Of a stretch of DNA of 64,000 nt, positions 38,636 to 46,932 are shown piece after piece (position 1 is the first letter of the stretch; every line of letters begins with the position of its first letter). Source of the stretch: Austwickia sp. (GTDB lineage: Bacteria; Actinomycetota; Actinomycetes; Actinomycetales; Dermatophilaceae); the NCBI GenBank assembly GCA_016699675.1, contig CP064985.1, positions 3,596,001 to 3,660,000 on the forward strand, in the 5' to 3' direction. Both the position numbers and the translations under genes were made by a program. The notes beneath the pieces were generated by a model. It saw nothing but the letters and a program-made list of their open reading frames with translations, was not told the origin of the DNA and ran no database searches.

Positions 38636-39531
38636 CTACAGGCGCGGGTCTCGGCGTCGTATCGGCGTGAATTCTGGCGTCAGTGGGCGGTCCCGGGGTT
38701 GGGTTGTCGGCGTGAATTCTGGCGTCACTTGGGGGCTGCTGGTGGGGTCTGGGTGGCGAGGGTGTGGGCCAGCCGGTAGGAGTCGGATGCCGGTCTCGAT
38801 GATGTTGCCGCCGAAGGTGAGGCGGTCGACGATCGCAGCGCAGAGGCGGGGGTCGGTGAAGGTTTGGCCCCAGGAGCTGAACGCGGCGTTCGACGCGACC
38901 GCCACGCTGGCCCGCTCCTCCCTGTCGGTCAGAACTTGGAAGAGCAGTTCGGCTCCTCGACGGTCTAGGGCGAGGTAGCCCAGTTCGTCGCAGATGAGCA
39001 GGTCGACACGGCCGTAGCGGGCGATGGTCTTCGACAGGGTCTTTTCGTCGGCGGCTTCGACGAGTTCGTTGACCAGTTTCGCGGTGAGGGTGTACTTGAC
39101 CCGGAAGCCGGCCATTGCGGCCTCGGTGCCCAGGGCGATGAGCAGGTGGGACTTGCCGGTCCCGGAGTCGCCGATGAGGCACAGGGGTTGACCTTTGCGG
39201 ATCCAGTCGCAGCCGGCGAGGGTGTTGATGACGGCGGGATCGAGGTTGGGGTTGGCGTGGTAGTCGAAGGTTCGCAGCGATTTCTCGCGGGGAACCCGGC
39301 GGCCTTGATTCGCCGTTCGGATCGTCGCCGGGCCCGGTCGTCGCACTCGGCCAGCAGCAGTTCGGCCAGGAACGCCCGGTAGGACTGCTGCTGCCGGGCG
39401 GCGGTATCGGCGAAGTCCTCGAAGTGCGCCCGCACGGTCGGCAGCCGCAGCATCCGACATGATTGGTCGATCGCGGTGGTCGCCGCCTGCTCGGTCATCC
39501 CACGACGGGCAGGGCTGGAGGGGGCGGTCAT
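38636..39531 (-). pseudogene. istB: istB, IS21 helper ATPase, frameshifted
   Basis: A DnaA/DnaC-like AAA+ protein. ATG 39531 overlaps the istA stop. Walker A is LIGDSGTGKSHLL and Walker B LLICDELGYL. One C is missing near 39290 (TTCCCCGCG would need five C to give GFPREKSLRTFDY), which breaks the frame. The C-terminus runs into the terminal repeats, so it ends TPEFTPIRRRDPRL. Confidence 0.86.
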
Positions 39532-41170
39532 CCGGGTCCTCCTTCGGGGGTTCGACGCTGCAGAAGCTGGTCGTAGAGATCGACACGCGGCAACGGTCGG
39601 GTATCTCCGGGGAGCCTGGCGAGTCGGTGTCTGGTCAGGGACGACACCGGCTCCGCGGCCGCACCGGGCACCTGCACCGAGTCCGGTTCGGCAGCCACCG
39701 CGACGGGGGTGGCGTCGGCGATCTTGCGGGCTTCCAATGCGACAGCGTCCGCGGTCAGAGCCCCAGCCGACAGGGCGGCGCGATCCCGGCGACCACGTCG
39801 AGGTGGCGCATGTGTCGGTGTAGCAGCAGCACTTCGATCAGTGCGCGGGTCCCTTCGGCGTCGCCGTGGGCCTTGCACGCTGCGGCCCACCAGGCCTCAT
39901 GCGTGGCGGTGAAGGTTCCTGCGGCCCTAGCCTGCTCCAGGGCGGTGGACCCGGGCAACGCTCCCGGTTTGCGGGTCAACGCCTCCAGATAGTGATCCAG
40001 GACCAGCCGGGACTGTCCCCTGCCGAGCAGTCGTTCGTGCTCGGTCACCAGGACCCGCCCCTCGTAGACCGCCAATGTCGAGGCGTGCAGCAGAACCCGC
40101 ACCTGCCGCCCGATCAAGCGCGCCGGCACCGAGTACCGGTTCGAGCGGACCGTGACCTGGGCGAACCGGTCCACCCGCGGGGTCAACCACAGCCCCGTTT
40201 CGAAGGGCTCCACCGGCACCGGTTTGAGCAGCGTGCGTTCTTGAGCGAACGCTTCGCCGACGGTGTGGATCCTGGCGCCGATCCGGCGTTTGTCGTCGGT
40301 GTCGTCGTAGCCCTCGATCAGCGCGTTGAGTTCGGCGATCGAGTCGACCCGGGGCACCGGGACCAGGTGGTTGCGGCGGAACCAGCCGACATCGCCCTCC
40401 ACGCCGCCCTTCTCGTGGGCGCCTTCCTGGCCGGGCTGGCAGTACCAGGGGTCGATGTCCCAGTGCGAGCAGAACGCGATCCACCGGTCGGTCTCGACCC
40501 GCTGTCGGGAGAAACCGATGACCTGGGCGACGGCGGCTTTGAGGTTGTCGTACTTGATGCGCCCCGCCGGGACACCGCCCAGGACGTGGAAGGCGTGGAC
40601 GTGCCCTTCGAAGAACGCCTCCTGTCCACCGGTCAGGAATGCCCGATGAACTGCCTTGCCGGAGTAACTCATCCGGAACGAGAACACGTGGACCGTGACC
40701 AGCTCCCCGGCCAGGTAGATCGCGGCATCGCCGAAGTCGACCTCGGCTTCCCGGCCGGGATGGTGCGTCTGCGCAATGAACACGCCCGGCTCGCCACGAC
40801 CGTGCTCGGCGCGGATCTGCTGGCGGCGCTCTTTGACGTAGCGGCGCACGACGTCGTAGGACACCCCGGTCATGCCGTGTTCATCCAGCAACCGCGCGAA
40901 GATCCGCCGTGCAGTATGTCGCTGCTTGCGCGGAGCGTCCAAGTCCTCGACCAGGATCGCGTCGATGACCTCCTTGAACACGTCCAGCTTCGAGAGCCGT
41001 GGCGAGTACCTCGCCCGCGCCGCCGGCCACGCCGCCTGTGTCGCGGCGTTGACCGTAGCCCACCCCACCCGGTATCTGCGTTGCAGCTCACGAACGCCGA
41101 CACCGGCGCGGGCGTCCCGGCGGATATCGGCGTACAGCTGCGTCTTGCTCCGCTCGGTCATCACGCCCAC
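39528..41170 (-). pseudogene. istA: istA, IS21 transposase, frameshifted near the 3' end
   Basis: An IS21 integrase whose N-terminal HTH contains MTERSKTQLYADIRRDARAG. The DDE core includes EAEVDFGDAAIYLAG, IKYDNLKAAV and EGAHEKGGVEGDV. The frame breaks near 39780 (ATCGCGCCGCCC lacks one base against the expected GIAAALSAGALTADAV). The remaining about 80 residues reach the true stop at 39528, overlapping the istB start by ATGA. Confidence 0.86.
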
Positions 41171-41178
41171 CCCAACGC

Positions 41179-41541
41179 CTACCGCGGCGACGGCTGATAG
41201 CCGTGGATGCCGATGATCTGCCGGGTCAACGCCACCACCTGCGGATCCGCAACCCGATACAGGCGCCGACGCCCCTCATGTCGGGACGCGACCACCCCGG
41301 CCAGCCGCAGCTTCGTCAAATGCTGACTCACCGCCGGACCAGCCAACCCCAACGCCTGCGTCAGGCTGGTGACGTCGGCCTCCTCATCGCCGATGAACCA
41401 CACGATCTGCAACCGCGCCGGTGAGGCCAACAACGCCAACGTCTCACTGGCCTGAGCTACCACCTCAGCCGACGGCCCATCCCCGCGACACCGCACCGTG
41501 AGGCCCATGCGCGCCAGCCTGACAGCTGCGCACCTGCGCAT
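41179..41541 (-). CDS. ArsR-family regulator carried by IS-G
   Basis: 120 residues from ATG 41541 (an ATG at 41508 is possible). The winged helix includes ETLALLASPARLQIVWFI, SLTQALGLAGPAVSQHLTKLRLAGVV and RHEGRRRLYRVADPQVV. There is no CxCxxC metal motif of classic ArsR; Cys occur only near the N-terminus (RRCAA, VRCRGD). It lies 8 bp before istA on the same strand, inside the terminal repeats, so it is cargo and could regulate transposition or a host gene. Metal sensing is not demonstrated. Confidence 0.8.
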   Translation of the reverse strand: MRRCAAVRLARMGLTVRCRGDGPSAEVVAQASETLALLASPARLQIVWFIGDEEADVTSLTQALGLAGPAVSQHLTKLRLAGVVASRHEGRRRLYRVADPQVVALTRQIIGIHGYQPSPR

Positions 41542-41928
41542 ACAAGAGTCTTCCCGGACCTCGACGATCCGAACGTGGCCGCTGCCGGCGTCAAGACCCC
41601 ACGGCCGCTTCGCGGGCGACGCTGCGCGTCGCGTCTTGACCCCGACACCGGCCACGTCAAGCCCGGCCCATACCGGGAAGCAAACCCCAACGCCGGACGC
41701 CCGCAGGCCCCCACGCGCCACTGACGCCAGAATTCACGCCGACGGCCTCAACCCAAGACGCGGTGACGTCAGAATTCACGCCGAAACGGCGTCGTAATCC
41801 ACGCCGATACGCATCGTCGGCACCGTCATGAAAGACCGGGGCTAGCGCATGGGCGGCCTGGGACTGCTGAAGGTTCGGTTGACACCTGATCTGTGGGGAC
41901 GTGAGGTCCCCGCTGGAAGGATGTCGAC

Positions 41929-42228
41929 ATGCCTGCACCCCACCCCAAAGAGTTCCGCGACGACGTGGTCGCGGTCGCCCGTCGTGGCGAGGCGCCGATC
42001 GCTCAGCTCGCGAAAGACTTCGGGATCTCGGAGTCCTGCCTGCGGAACTGGCTGCACCAAGCCGACGTCGAGGACGGTGTCCGTCCCGGCGTGACCAGGG
42101 TCGAGAACGAGGAGCTGCGCGAGGCGAAGAAGAAGATCCGGCTCCTGGAGCAGGAGAACGAGGTTTTGCGTCGCGCCGCGGCGTACCTGTCCCAGGCGAA
42201 CCTGAGGCTGGGCCAGTGCCCAAAATGA
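41929..42228 (+). CDS. IS-H orfA
   Basis: 99 residues. FRDDVVAVARRGEAPIAQ and DFGISESCLRNWLHQAD form the HTH. ENEELREAKKKIRLLEQENE is a leucine zipper. It ends at TGA 42226-42228, overlapping orfB. The CAAAATGA overlap is where a -1 shift could make the OrfAB fusion transposase. Confidence 0.88.
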   Translation: MPAPHPKEFRDDVVAVARRGEAPIAQLAKDFGISESCLRNWLHQADVEDGVRPGVTRVENEELREAKKKIRLLEQENEVLRRAAAYLSQANLRLGQCPK

Positions 42229-43097
42229 CCTACCCGCTGGTCCGTGACCTTGCCGTCGACGGGATCCCTGTGACGGTGACCTGCCGGGTGCTGAAGTTCT
42301 CACCGCAAGCGTTCTACGCCTGGTGCGCCCACCCGGTCAGCGAGCGGGACCTGGTCGATGCGTATGCGACGAACGCCGCGTTCGAGGTCCACCCTGACGA
42401 CCCGGGCTTCGGATATCGGTTCATCGCCGACGAGCTCGCCTCGGCCGGACACCAGCTCTCGGAGCGGCGGGTGTGGAAGATCTGCTCCCACGCCGGCATC
42501 GTGTCCGCGCACGCCCGCGCGAGGGGGAGATGGAAGAAGCCCGGACCGCCGGTTCACGACGACCTGGTCGAACGCGACTTCACCGCTGCCGGGCCGAACC
42601 GGTTGTGGCTGACCGACATCACCGAGCACCCCACCGCTGAGGGCAAGCTGTACCTGTGCGCGATCAAGGACGTCTGGTCCCGCCGGATCGTCGGCTACTC
42701 CATCAGTGACCAGATACCCGCCCACCTCGCGGTGGACGCCCTGCAGATGGCCATCGCCCGCCGCGGACCCACCGCGGTGGCCGGTTGTGTGGTCCACGCG
42801 GACAGGGGCAGCCAGTTTCGCTCCCGCCCCTACGTGGCCACGTTGCACGCCCGCGGATTGTCGGGGTCCATGGGACGCGTGGCGTCATCGGCGGACAACG
42901 CCGCCATGGAGTCCTTCTTCGCGCTGCTGCAAAAGAACGTCCTGAACAGTCGCCGCTGGACCACCCGTGCCGAGCTGCGCCTGGCGATCGTCACCTGGAT
43001 GGAGCGGACTTATCACCGCCGTCGCCGGCAACGGGCCCTGGGCAAGACCACGCCGATCGAGTTTGAGACCATCTACTGGCCCGCTCACGCGGCCTGA
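42225..43097 (+). CDS. IS-H orfB, IS3-family integrase
   Basis: 290 residues from ATG 42225. The DDE motifs are RLWLTDITEHPTAEGK, CVVHADRGSQFRS and SSADNAAMESFFALLQKNV. The HTH_21-like N-terminus has DDPGFGYRFIADEL. The gene is intact, so IS-H may be active. Confidence 0.9.
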   Translation: MTYPLVRDLAVDGIPVTVTCRVLKFSPQAFYAWCAHPVSERDLVDAYATNAAFEVHPDDPGFGYRFIADELASAGHQLSERRVWKICSHAGIVSAHARARGRWKKPGPPVHDDLVERDFTAAGPNRLWLTDITEHPTAEGKLYLCAIKDVWSRRIVGYSISDQIPAHLAVDALQMAIARRGPTAVAGCVVHADRGSQFRSRPYVATLHARGLSGSMGRVASSADNAAMESFFALLQKNVLNSRRWTTRAELRLAIVTWMERTYHRRRRQRALGKTTPIEFETIYWPAHAA

Positions 43098-43139
43098 ACC
43101 ACCACACCCAAAGTGACAATCAAACCTTCAGCAGTCCCG

Positions 43140-43220
43140 GGCGATCAGCCAGGTCATGACGGGAGGATGTGGTTGTGGTCGCATCGCTTCGGATACGACG
43201 TAGGTGTCCAGGACGATCAC
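43140..43220 (-). pseudogene. vapC (PIN toxin) remnant cut by IS-H
   Basis: 27 codons from GTG 43220, overlapping the antitoxin stop (GTGA). The product begins VIVLDTYVVSEAMRP and continues HPPVMTWLIARD, matching the start of VapC/FitB PIN ribonucleases, whose first catalytic Asp is in LDTN; here it is LDTY. The rest is replaced by IS-H. No other part of the gene was found in this window. Confidence 0.75.
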
Positions 43221-43474
43221 GGCAGCGTCATCGGCTCTGGTGCAGGGGCGTCGCGCATGTCTTCCAGGAGGGCGACGTCGTCATCCGTGATCTCGAGGTC
43301 GCGGCCGAGTGACGCGAGGGCATCGCCGAGCAGGACGCGCTGAGACGGCAAGAGGGCGGCGCTCAGAATGGCGCGCACTTCCGCCTCGGCGCTCCGGTTG
43401 TGCTGGGCTGCGCGCTGCCGCAATGCGCGGTGTACCTCATCGGGGACATTTCGAATCGTCAAGACCGCCATCAC
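43217..43474 (-). CDS. FitA/VapB-type antitoxin
   Basis: 85 residues with the ribbon-helix-helix start AVLTIRNVPDEVHRALRQRAA, then SAEAEVRAILSAAL and an acidic tail that would bind toxin (EITDDDVALLEDMRD). It normally neutralises a VapC PIN nuclease and represses its own operon. Here it is orphaned because vapC is truncated. Starts at 43474 or 43471 are both possible. Confidence 0.8.
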   Translation of the reverse strand: MMAVLTIRNVPDEVHRALRQRAAQHNRSAEAEVRAILSAALLPSQRVLLGDALASLGRDLEITDDDVALLEDMRDAPAPEPMTLP

Positions 43475-43498
43475 CGCACCTCCCTCAGGTGACAGCTT

Positions 43499-44572
43499 CT
43501 AGTGTCCCGTGTTTGAAGTGGTCTGACGGTTGGCCTTCTTGAGGATCTCGTCGGCGGTCTTGGTCCAGACGAAGGGATGGCAGCGGTCGTTCCAGCCGTC
43601 GACGAAGGCGCGGATCTTGGCGTTGAGGTCCTTGACCGATCTGAAGGTGCCGCGGTGGATCGCCTGCCGTTCGATGATGCTGAACCAGACCTCGACGAGG
43701 TTGAGCCAGGAGCCCGAGGTCGGGGTGAAGTGCACGTGAATCCTGGGGTTGGCGGCCAGCCAGTCGCGGACCTCGACGCGTTTGTGGGCGGCGTAGTTGT
43801 CCATCACCAGGTGCAGCTCGACCGTTGGGTAGGCCCGGGCGACCTGCCTGAGGAAGGTCAGGAACTCCTGATGCCGATGGCGCGGCTTGCACGCGCCGGT
43901 GACCTTGCCGGTGGCGACTTCCAGCGCGGCGAACAGCGTCGTGGTGCCGTTGCGCCGGTAGTCGTGGGTGCGCCGCTGGGGCAGCCCGGGCTGCATCGGC
44001 AGCATCGGTGCGGTCCGGTCCAGGGCCTGGATCTGGGACTTCTCGTCCACGCACAGCACGATCGCGTTCTCCGGCGGAGCCAGGTAGAGCCCGACCACGT
44101 CGGTGACCTTGGCGATCAGCTCGGGGTCGGTGGAGAACTTGAAGGTCTCCACCCGCCACGGTGCCACGCCATAGTCGCGCCATGCCTTGGCCACCGTTCC
44201 ATTGCTGATGCCAAGGTGGCGACCCAGCAACCTGGAGGACCAGTGGGTCACCCCGTACTTCTTCGGCGGCGGTCTCAAGGTCTGCGCCACGATCTGCCGG
44301 TGATCGATCGTCCTCGGGCGACCCGACCGGGGCTCCTCGTCCAGTCCCGCGATGCCATGCGCGGCGTACCTATTGCGCCAGCCGATCACCGTCGGCCGTG
44401 ACACGCCCACCTTCGCCGCGATTGCCGTGTTCGACTCACCGTCCGCCGCGAGCAGCACGATCCGGGCGCGTTGCGTCAGACCGGCCCGAGCCGAGGACGA
44501 CCGAGTCAACCGGGCAAGCTCGGCACGGTCACCATCACGCAGTCCCAGTGCCGGGGCAGGTCGATTGGCCAT
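43499..44572 (-). CDS. IS630-family transposase
   Basis: 357 residues. The N-terminal HTH region contains SNTAIAAKVGVSRPTVIGWR. The DDE domain has IVLCVDEKSQIQALDRT (Asp), LHLVMDNYAAHKRVEV (Asp) and PTSGSWLNLVEVWFSIIE (Glu). The last codon and stop (CAC TAG) use the TA of the target duplication, so the stop is completed by flanking DNA. It appears intact. Confidence 0.92.
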   Translation of the reverse strand: MANRPAPALGLRDGDRAELARLTRSSSARAGLTQRARIVLLAADGESNTAIAAKVGVSRPTVIGWRNRYAAHGIAGLDEEPRSGRPRTIDHRQIVAQTLRPPPKKYGVTHWSSRLLGRHLGISNGTVAKAWRDYGVAPWRVETFKFSTDPELIAKVTDVVGLYLAPPENAIVLCVDEKSQIQALDRTAPMLPMQPGLPQRRTHDYRRNGTTTLFAALEVATGKVTGACKPRHRHQEFLTFLRQVARAYPTVELHLVMDNYAAHKRVEVRDWLAANPRIHVHFTPTSGSWLNLVEVWFSIIERQAIHRGTFRSVKDLNAKIRAFVDGWNDRCHPFVWTKTADEILKKANRQTTSNTGH

Positions 44573-44623
44573 ACCCCATCATCGCAACCCGGCAACCGTA
44601 AATGAACTAACTACACGCGGCAC
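43502..44623 (-). mobile_element. IS630-family element
   Basis: The ends GTGTCCCGTGTTTGAAGT and, as complement, GTGCCGCGTGTAGTTAGT form imperfect inverted repeats. They are flanked by TA (43500-43501 and 44624-44625), the standard IS630/Tc1 target duplication. One intact transposase gene. Confidence 0.9.
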
Positions 44624-44726
44624 TAGCAGAATGCTGTCATTCGCCCACCAGTGTCCCTGGGTTCGACGGATTGCCACCCAGGCGACCGGTGACCGTCGCG
44701 AGCCCCGCGCTGAACAGGAACTCCCG

Positions 44727-45821
44727 CTACAGCCCCAGGCGCAGGGCGTTGTCGCGATAGATGGCGCGCAGGAACGCATCGGGAAGATCGGCTCCGGTGA
44801 TGCGCCACCGGCCGGCGGGCGGAGGCTCGCTCCGGGAGTACGCGAAGTTCTCGTCGTCCGTCTCCAAGAACCTGAAGTACCGACCCAGCGTGTCCGGGTC
44901 TGCACCGTGGCTGTCGGTGCCGAAGAGCACCCGGTCCGGGTGCCGAGCCACCAGCCGGGCGAAGGCCCGCGGCTGGCGCCCCAGTTCCGACAGGCGACCG
45001 GCGATGTCCACCACGAGATTTGGATGCACCTCCAGGCGGGCCGACACGTCCGCCAGGTCCTCGGCGTGGGCGCCGACATGCGCACCGATGAACTGCGTCT
45101 GCGGCGCCGCCGACAGGAGCTGGTCGAACTCGCCCAGAAGCGTCGCAAACGTCGGGTAGCGCCGCGCGTCGGCCACCCGCCAGTGGGGATGGCGCGTCAA
45201 CTCCTCGATGCGCTCGTTGTCCCCGTCCATCGGATCGAAGAACGCCGGGGGATCGGCGGTGTGGATGAGCACCGGCAGGCCCAGCTCGCCCGCCCTGCGC
45301 AACACCGTGACGACGTCCTCGTCGCAGGTCCGCAGGCGGGCGCCCGTCGCGGTGCGCAGACGCAGCCCGAGGTCCTTCCACACCTTGACCCCCCGCGCCC
45401 CACGCCGAACGGAATCCTCCAGCTGCCCCACCAGCGCTGACGCGGGGGCGCCGGCGCGCAGGAGCGACCAGTCCACGTGGCAGTACGTCGTGAATCGCCC
45501 GGGATGGGCCCTGTCATAGCGCTCGACGTTCGCGGTCAACTCCTCACCCCAGCGCCCGTCGAGGTTGACCACACGCTCGACGTTGGCCGCGTCCAGCACG
45601 TCGAGCAGCGCCGTGACATCGGGAGCCGCCCAGGCTGGGGACAGCCAACGACCCAGGTGCGTGTGCACGTCGATGGCCGGGTACGCCGGCCGTGGTCGTT
45701 CCGTCACCGGGGTCACGAGTTGCGATCGGGGGGTCCAAGCCAGCAGGGGAATTCGGCTGGACGACAGCGCGGGCGCTCGCGTCAGCTGAAGCAGTCTCCT
45801 GGCTCGGCGGACAGCACCCAC
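44727..45821 (-). CDS. Amidohydrolase-2 family (TIM-barrel) protein
   Basis: 364 residues from GTG 45821; an internal GTG at VTPVTERPRPAYP is an alternative because the recognisable domain starts at YPAIDVHTHLGRW. Metal-ligand candidates are HTH near the start, VKVWKDLG (Lys), LIHTADPP (His), FIGAHVGAH (His) and LFGTDSHGADP (Asp). This matches metal-dependent hydrolases and decarboxylases of the ACMSD-like group. The substrate is unknown. It follows the glycosyltransferase gene by 9 bp on the same strand, so they are probably co-transcribed. Confidence 0.78.
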   Translation of the reverse strand: MGAVRRARRLLQLTRAPALSSSRIPLLAWTPRSQLVTPVTERPRPAYPAIDVHTHLGRWLSPAWAAPDVTALLDVLDAANVERVVNLDGRWGEELTANVERYDRAHPGRFTTYCHVDWSLLRAGAPASALVGQLEDSVRRGARGVKVWKDLGLRLRTATGARLRTCDEDVVTVLRRAGELGLPVLIHTADPPAFFDPMDGDNERIEELTRHPHWRVADARRYPTFATLLGEFDQLLSAAPQTQFIGAHVGAHAEDLADVSARLEVHPNLVVDIAGRLSELGRQPRAFARLVARHPDRVLFGTDSHGADPDTLGRYFRFLETDDENFAYSRSEPPPAGRWRITGADLPDAFLRAIYRDNALRLGL

Positions 45822-45830
45822 CGGTCGACT

Positions 45831-46817
45831 CTAGGACGCCGGGGGCGCGGATGGTTCCGGCAACAGCCGGCCCTCGGCGCGGCGGGCCTGCCGCGCGGCG
45901 TAGGCGCGCCACACCCCCGGAACCCGCAGCGCCAGCGCCTTGCGCCGTAGACGCGGATCGTGCGGGGCCATCGCCGCGGCCGCCGCGAAGGCATCGGCCG
46001 CCCGGGCACCCTCGGCCCGCGCCAGCGCGGCCTCGCCGGCGGCGACGTGCTCCGACCACGTCCCGCGGCGGAGCGGGACCTCGGCCTGCAACCGCTCCTC
46101 GGCACTCATGCACGCCCCGAACGCCTCCAGGATGTGCCGCCGAAACGCCCGTTCCCCGACGCTCATCGCGGCCCCATCGGTGGACAACGTGCCCGGGCCG
46201 CGCCGATAGAGCGCGTACGGCGTGGGCTGCCGCACGACCTCCCACCCCGAATACACGGCACGGGCGGCGAAGTCCCAGTCCTCGACGGCCCGCATCGACT
46301 CGTCGTACCCGCCGATCTCCGACCACATCGCCCGCGGGTACACGTGGAACATCGCGACGATGTTGTGCTCCATGATCCGGCGGCGCTGACCCTCCAGGCG
46401 GCGCGGCATGCGGTCCGGCAGCACGCGCCGGCGTTTGATCCCGCGGGCGCCGTACAGCGAGGCGTCCGCGGCCACGTGGCGACGGCCACCACCGGCGCGG
46501 GCCCAGACCCGCATCGCCGCCTCGACGTGCGGGGGGAGGAGCACGTCGTCCGCGTCGAGCAGGGCGATCATGGCGCCGCGGGCGGCTCGAATGCCGGCAT
46601 TGCGCGCGGCGGACACGCCGCCCCGGGGCTGGCTCACGGCCCGGATCAAGGGACCGTACCCCGCCATGATCTGCGCCGTCCGGTCGGTCGAGCCATCGTC
46701 GACGACCACGATCTCCAGGGGCGCGTACGTCTGCATCAGCGCACTCGAGATCGCCTCGCCGAGGGTGCGTTCCGCGTTGAAGGCGGGGATGATCACGCTC
46801 ACGAGCGGTCGCGTCAC
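45831..46817 (-). CDS. Family 2 glycosyltransferase
   Basis: 328 residues from GTG 46817 (VTRPLVSVIIPAFNAERTLGEAI). The GT-A fold shows VVVDDGSTDRTAQIM, GVSAARNAGIRAA and ALLDADDVLLPPHVE (DxD-type metal site). GYDESMRAVEDWDFAARA is the typical acceptor-side motif. It transfers an activated sugar to an unknown acceptor, probably a surface glycan. The Ala-rich C-terminal about 80 residues lie outside the core. It is divergent from the radical SAM gene with a 115-bp gap. Confidence 0.85.
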   Translation of the reverse strand: MTRPLVSVIIPAFNAERTLGEAISSALMQTYAPLEIVVVDDGSTDRTAQIMAGYGPLIRAVSQPRGGVSAARNAGIRAARGAMIALLDADDVLLPPHVEAAMRVWARAGGGRRHVAADASLYGARGIKRRRVLPDRMPRRLEGQRRRIMEHNIVAMFHVYPRAMWSEIGGYDESMRAVEDWDFAARAVYSGWEVVRQPTPYALYRRGPGTLSTDGAAMSVGERAFRRHILEAFGACMSAEERLQAEVPLRRGTWSEHVAAGEAALARAEGARAADAFAAAAAMAPHDPRLRRKALALRVPGVWRAYAARQARRAEGRLLPEPSAPPAS

Positions 46818-46932
46818 CCCGCGATTATGTCCCAGCCGTCCCGCCGCACCGGGGTCGACCGGCGGGGCGCCGGGGCTCGGCCGTGCGGCGACGTACCCTG
46901 GCGCACACCAGGTTCCGGCGGGAGGTGCACGG

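Larger units (their letters stand above)
38633..41813 (-). mobile_element. IS-G (IS21 family) with ArsR-type passenger
   Basis: 3181 bp, beginning TGGCTACAGG and ending GATACGCA, with TCGTCG duplicated at 38627-38632 and 41814-41819. Copies of GGCGTGAATTCTGGCGTCA, direct at the left end (about 38666 and 38709) and inverted at the right (about 41719 and 41766), are the multiple terminal sites typical of IS21. It contains istA, istB and an ArsR-family gene. Confidence 0.9.
29071..41841 (+). mobile_element. IS-B parent copy, split by IS-F and IS-G
   Basis: The left end is at 29071 and the right end at 41841, each flanked by CTAG (29067-29070, 41842-41845). Inside are IS-F (29398-37326, GAC duplication) and IS-G (38633-41813, TCGTCG duplication). 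Removing both rejoins a normal IS-B. The left CTAG is also the right duplication of IS-A copy 4, so the two elements share one target site. Confidence 0.9.
41859..43139 (+). mobile_element. IS-H (IS3 family)
   Basis: Perfect 16-bp inverted repeats GGGACTGCTGAAGGTT (41860-41875 and complement 43123-43138) enclose orfA and orfB. The flanks (GGCCT left, GGGCG right) show no matching short duplication. The right side lies in a truncated vapC. An adjacent deletion is likely. Confidence 0.88.
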
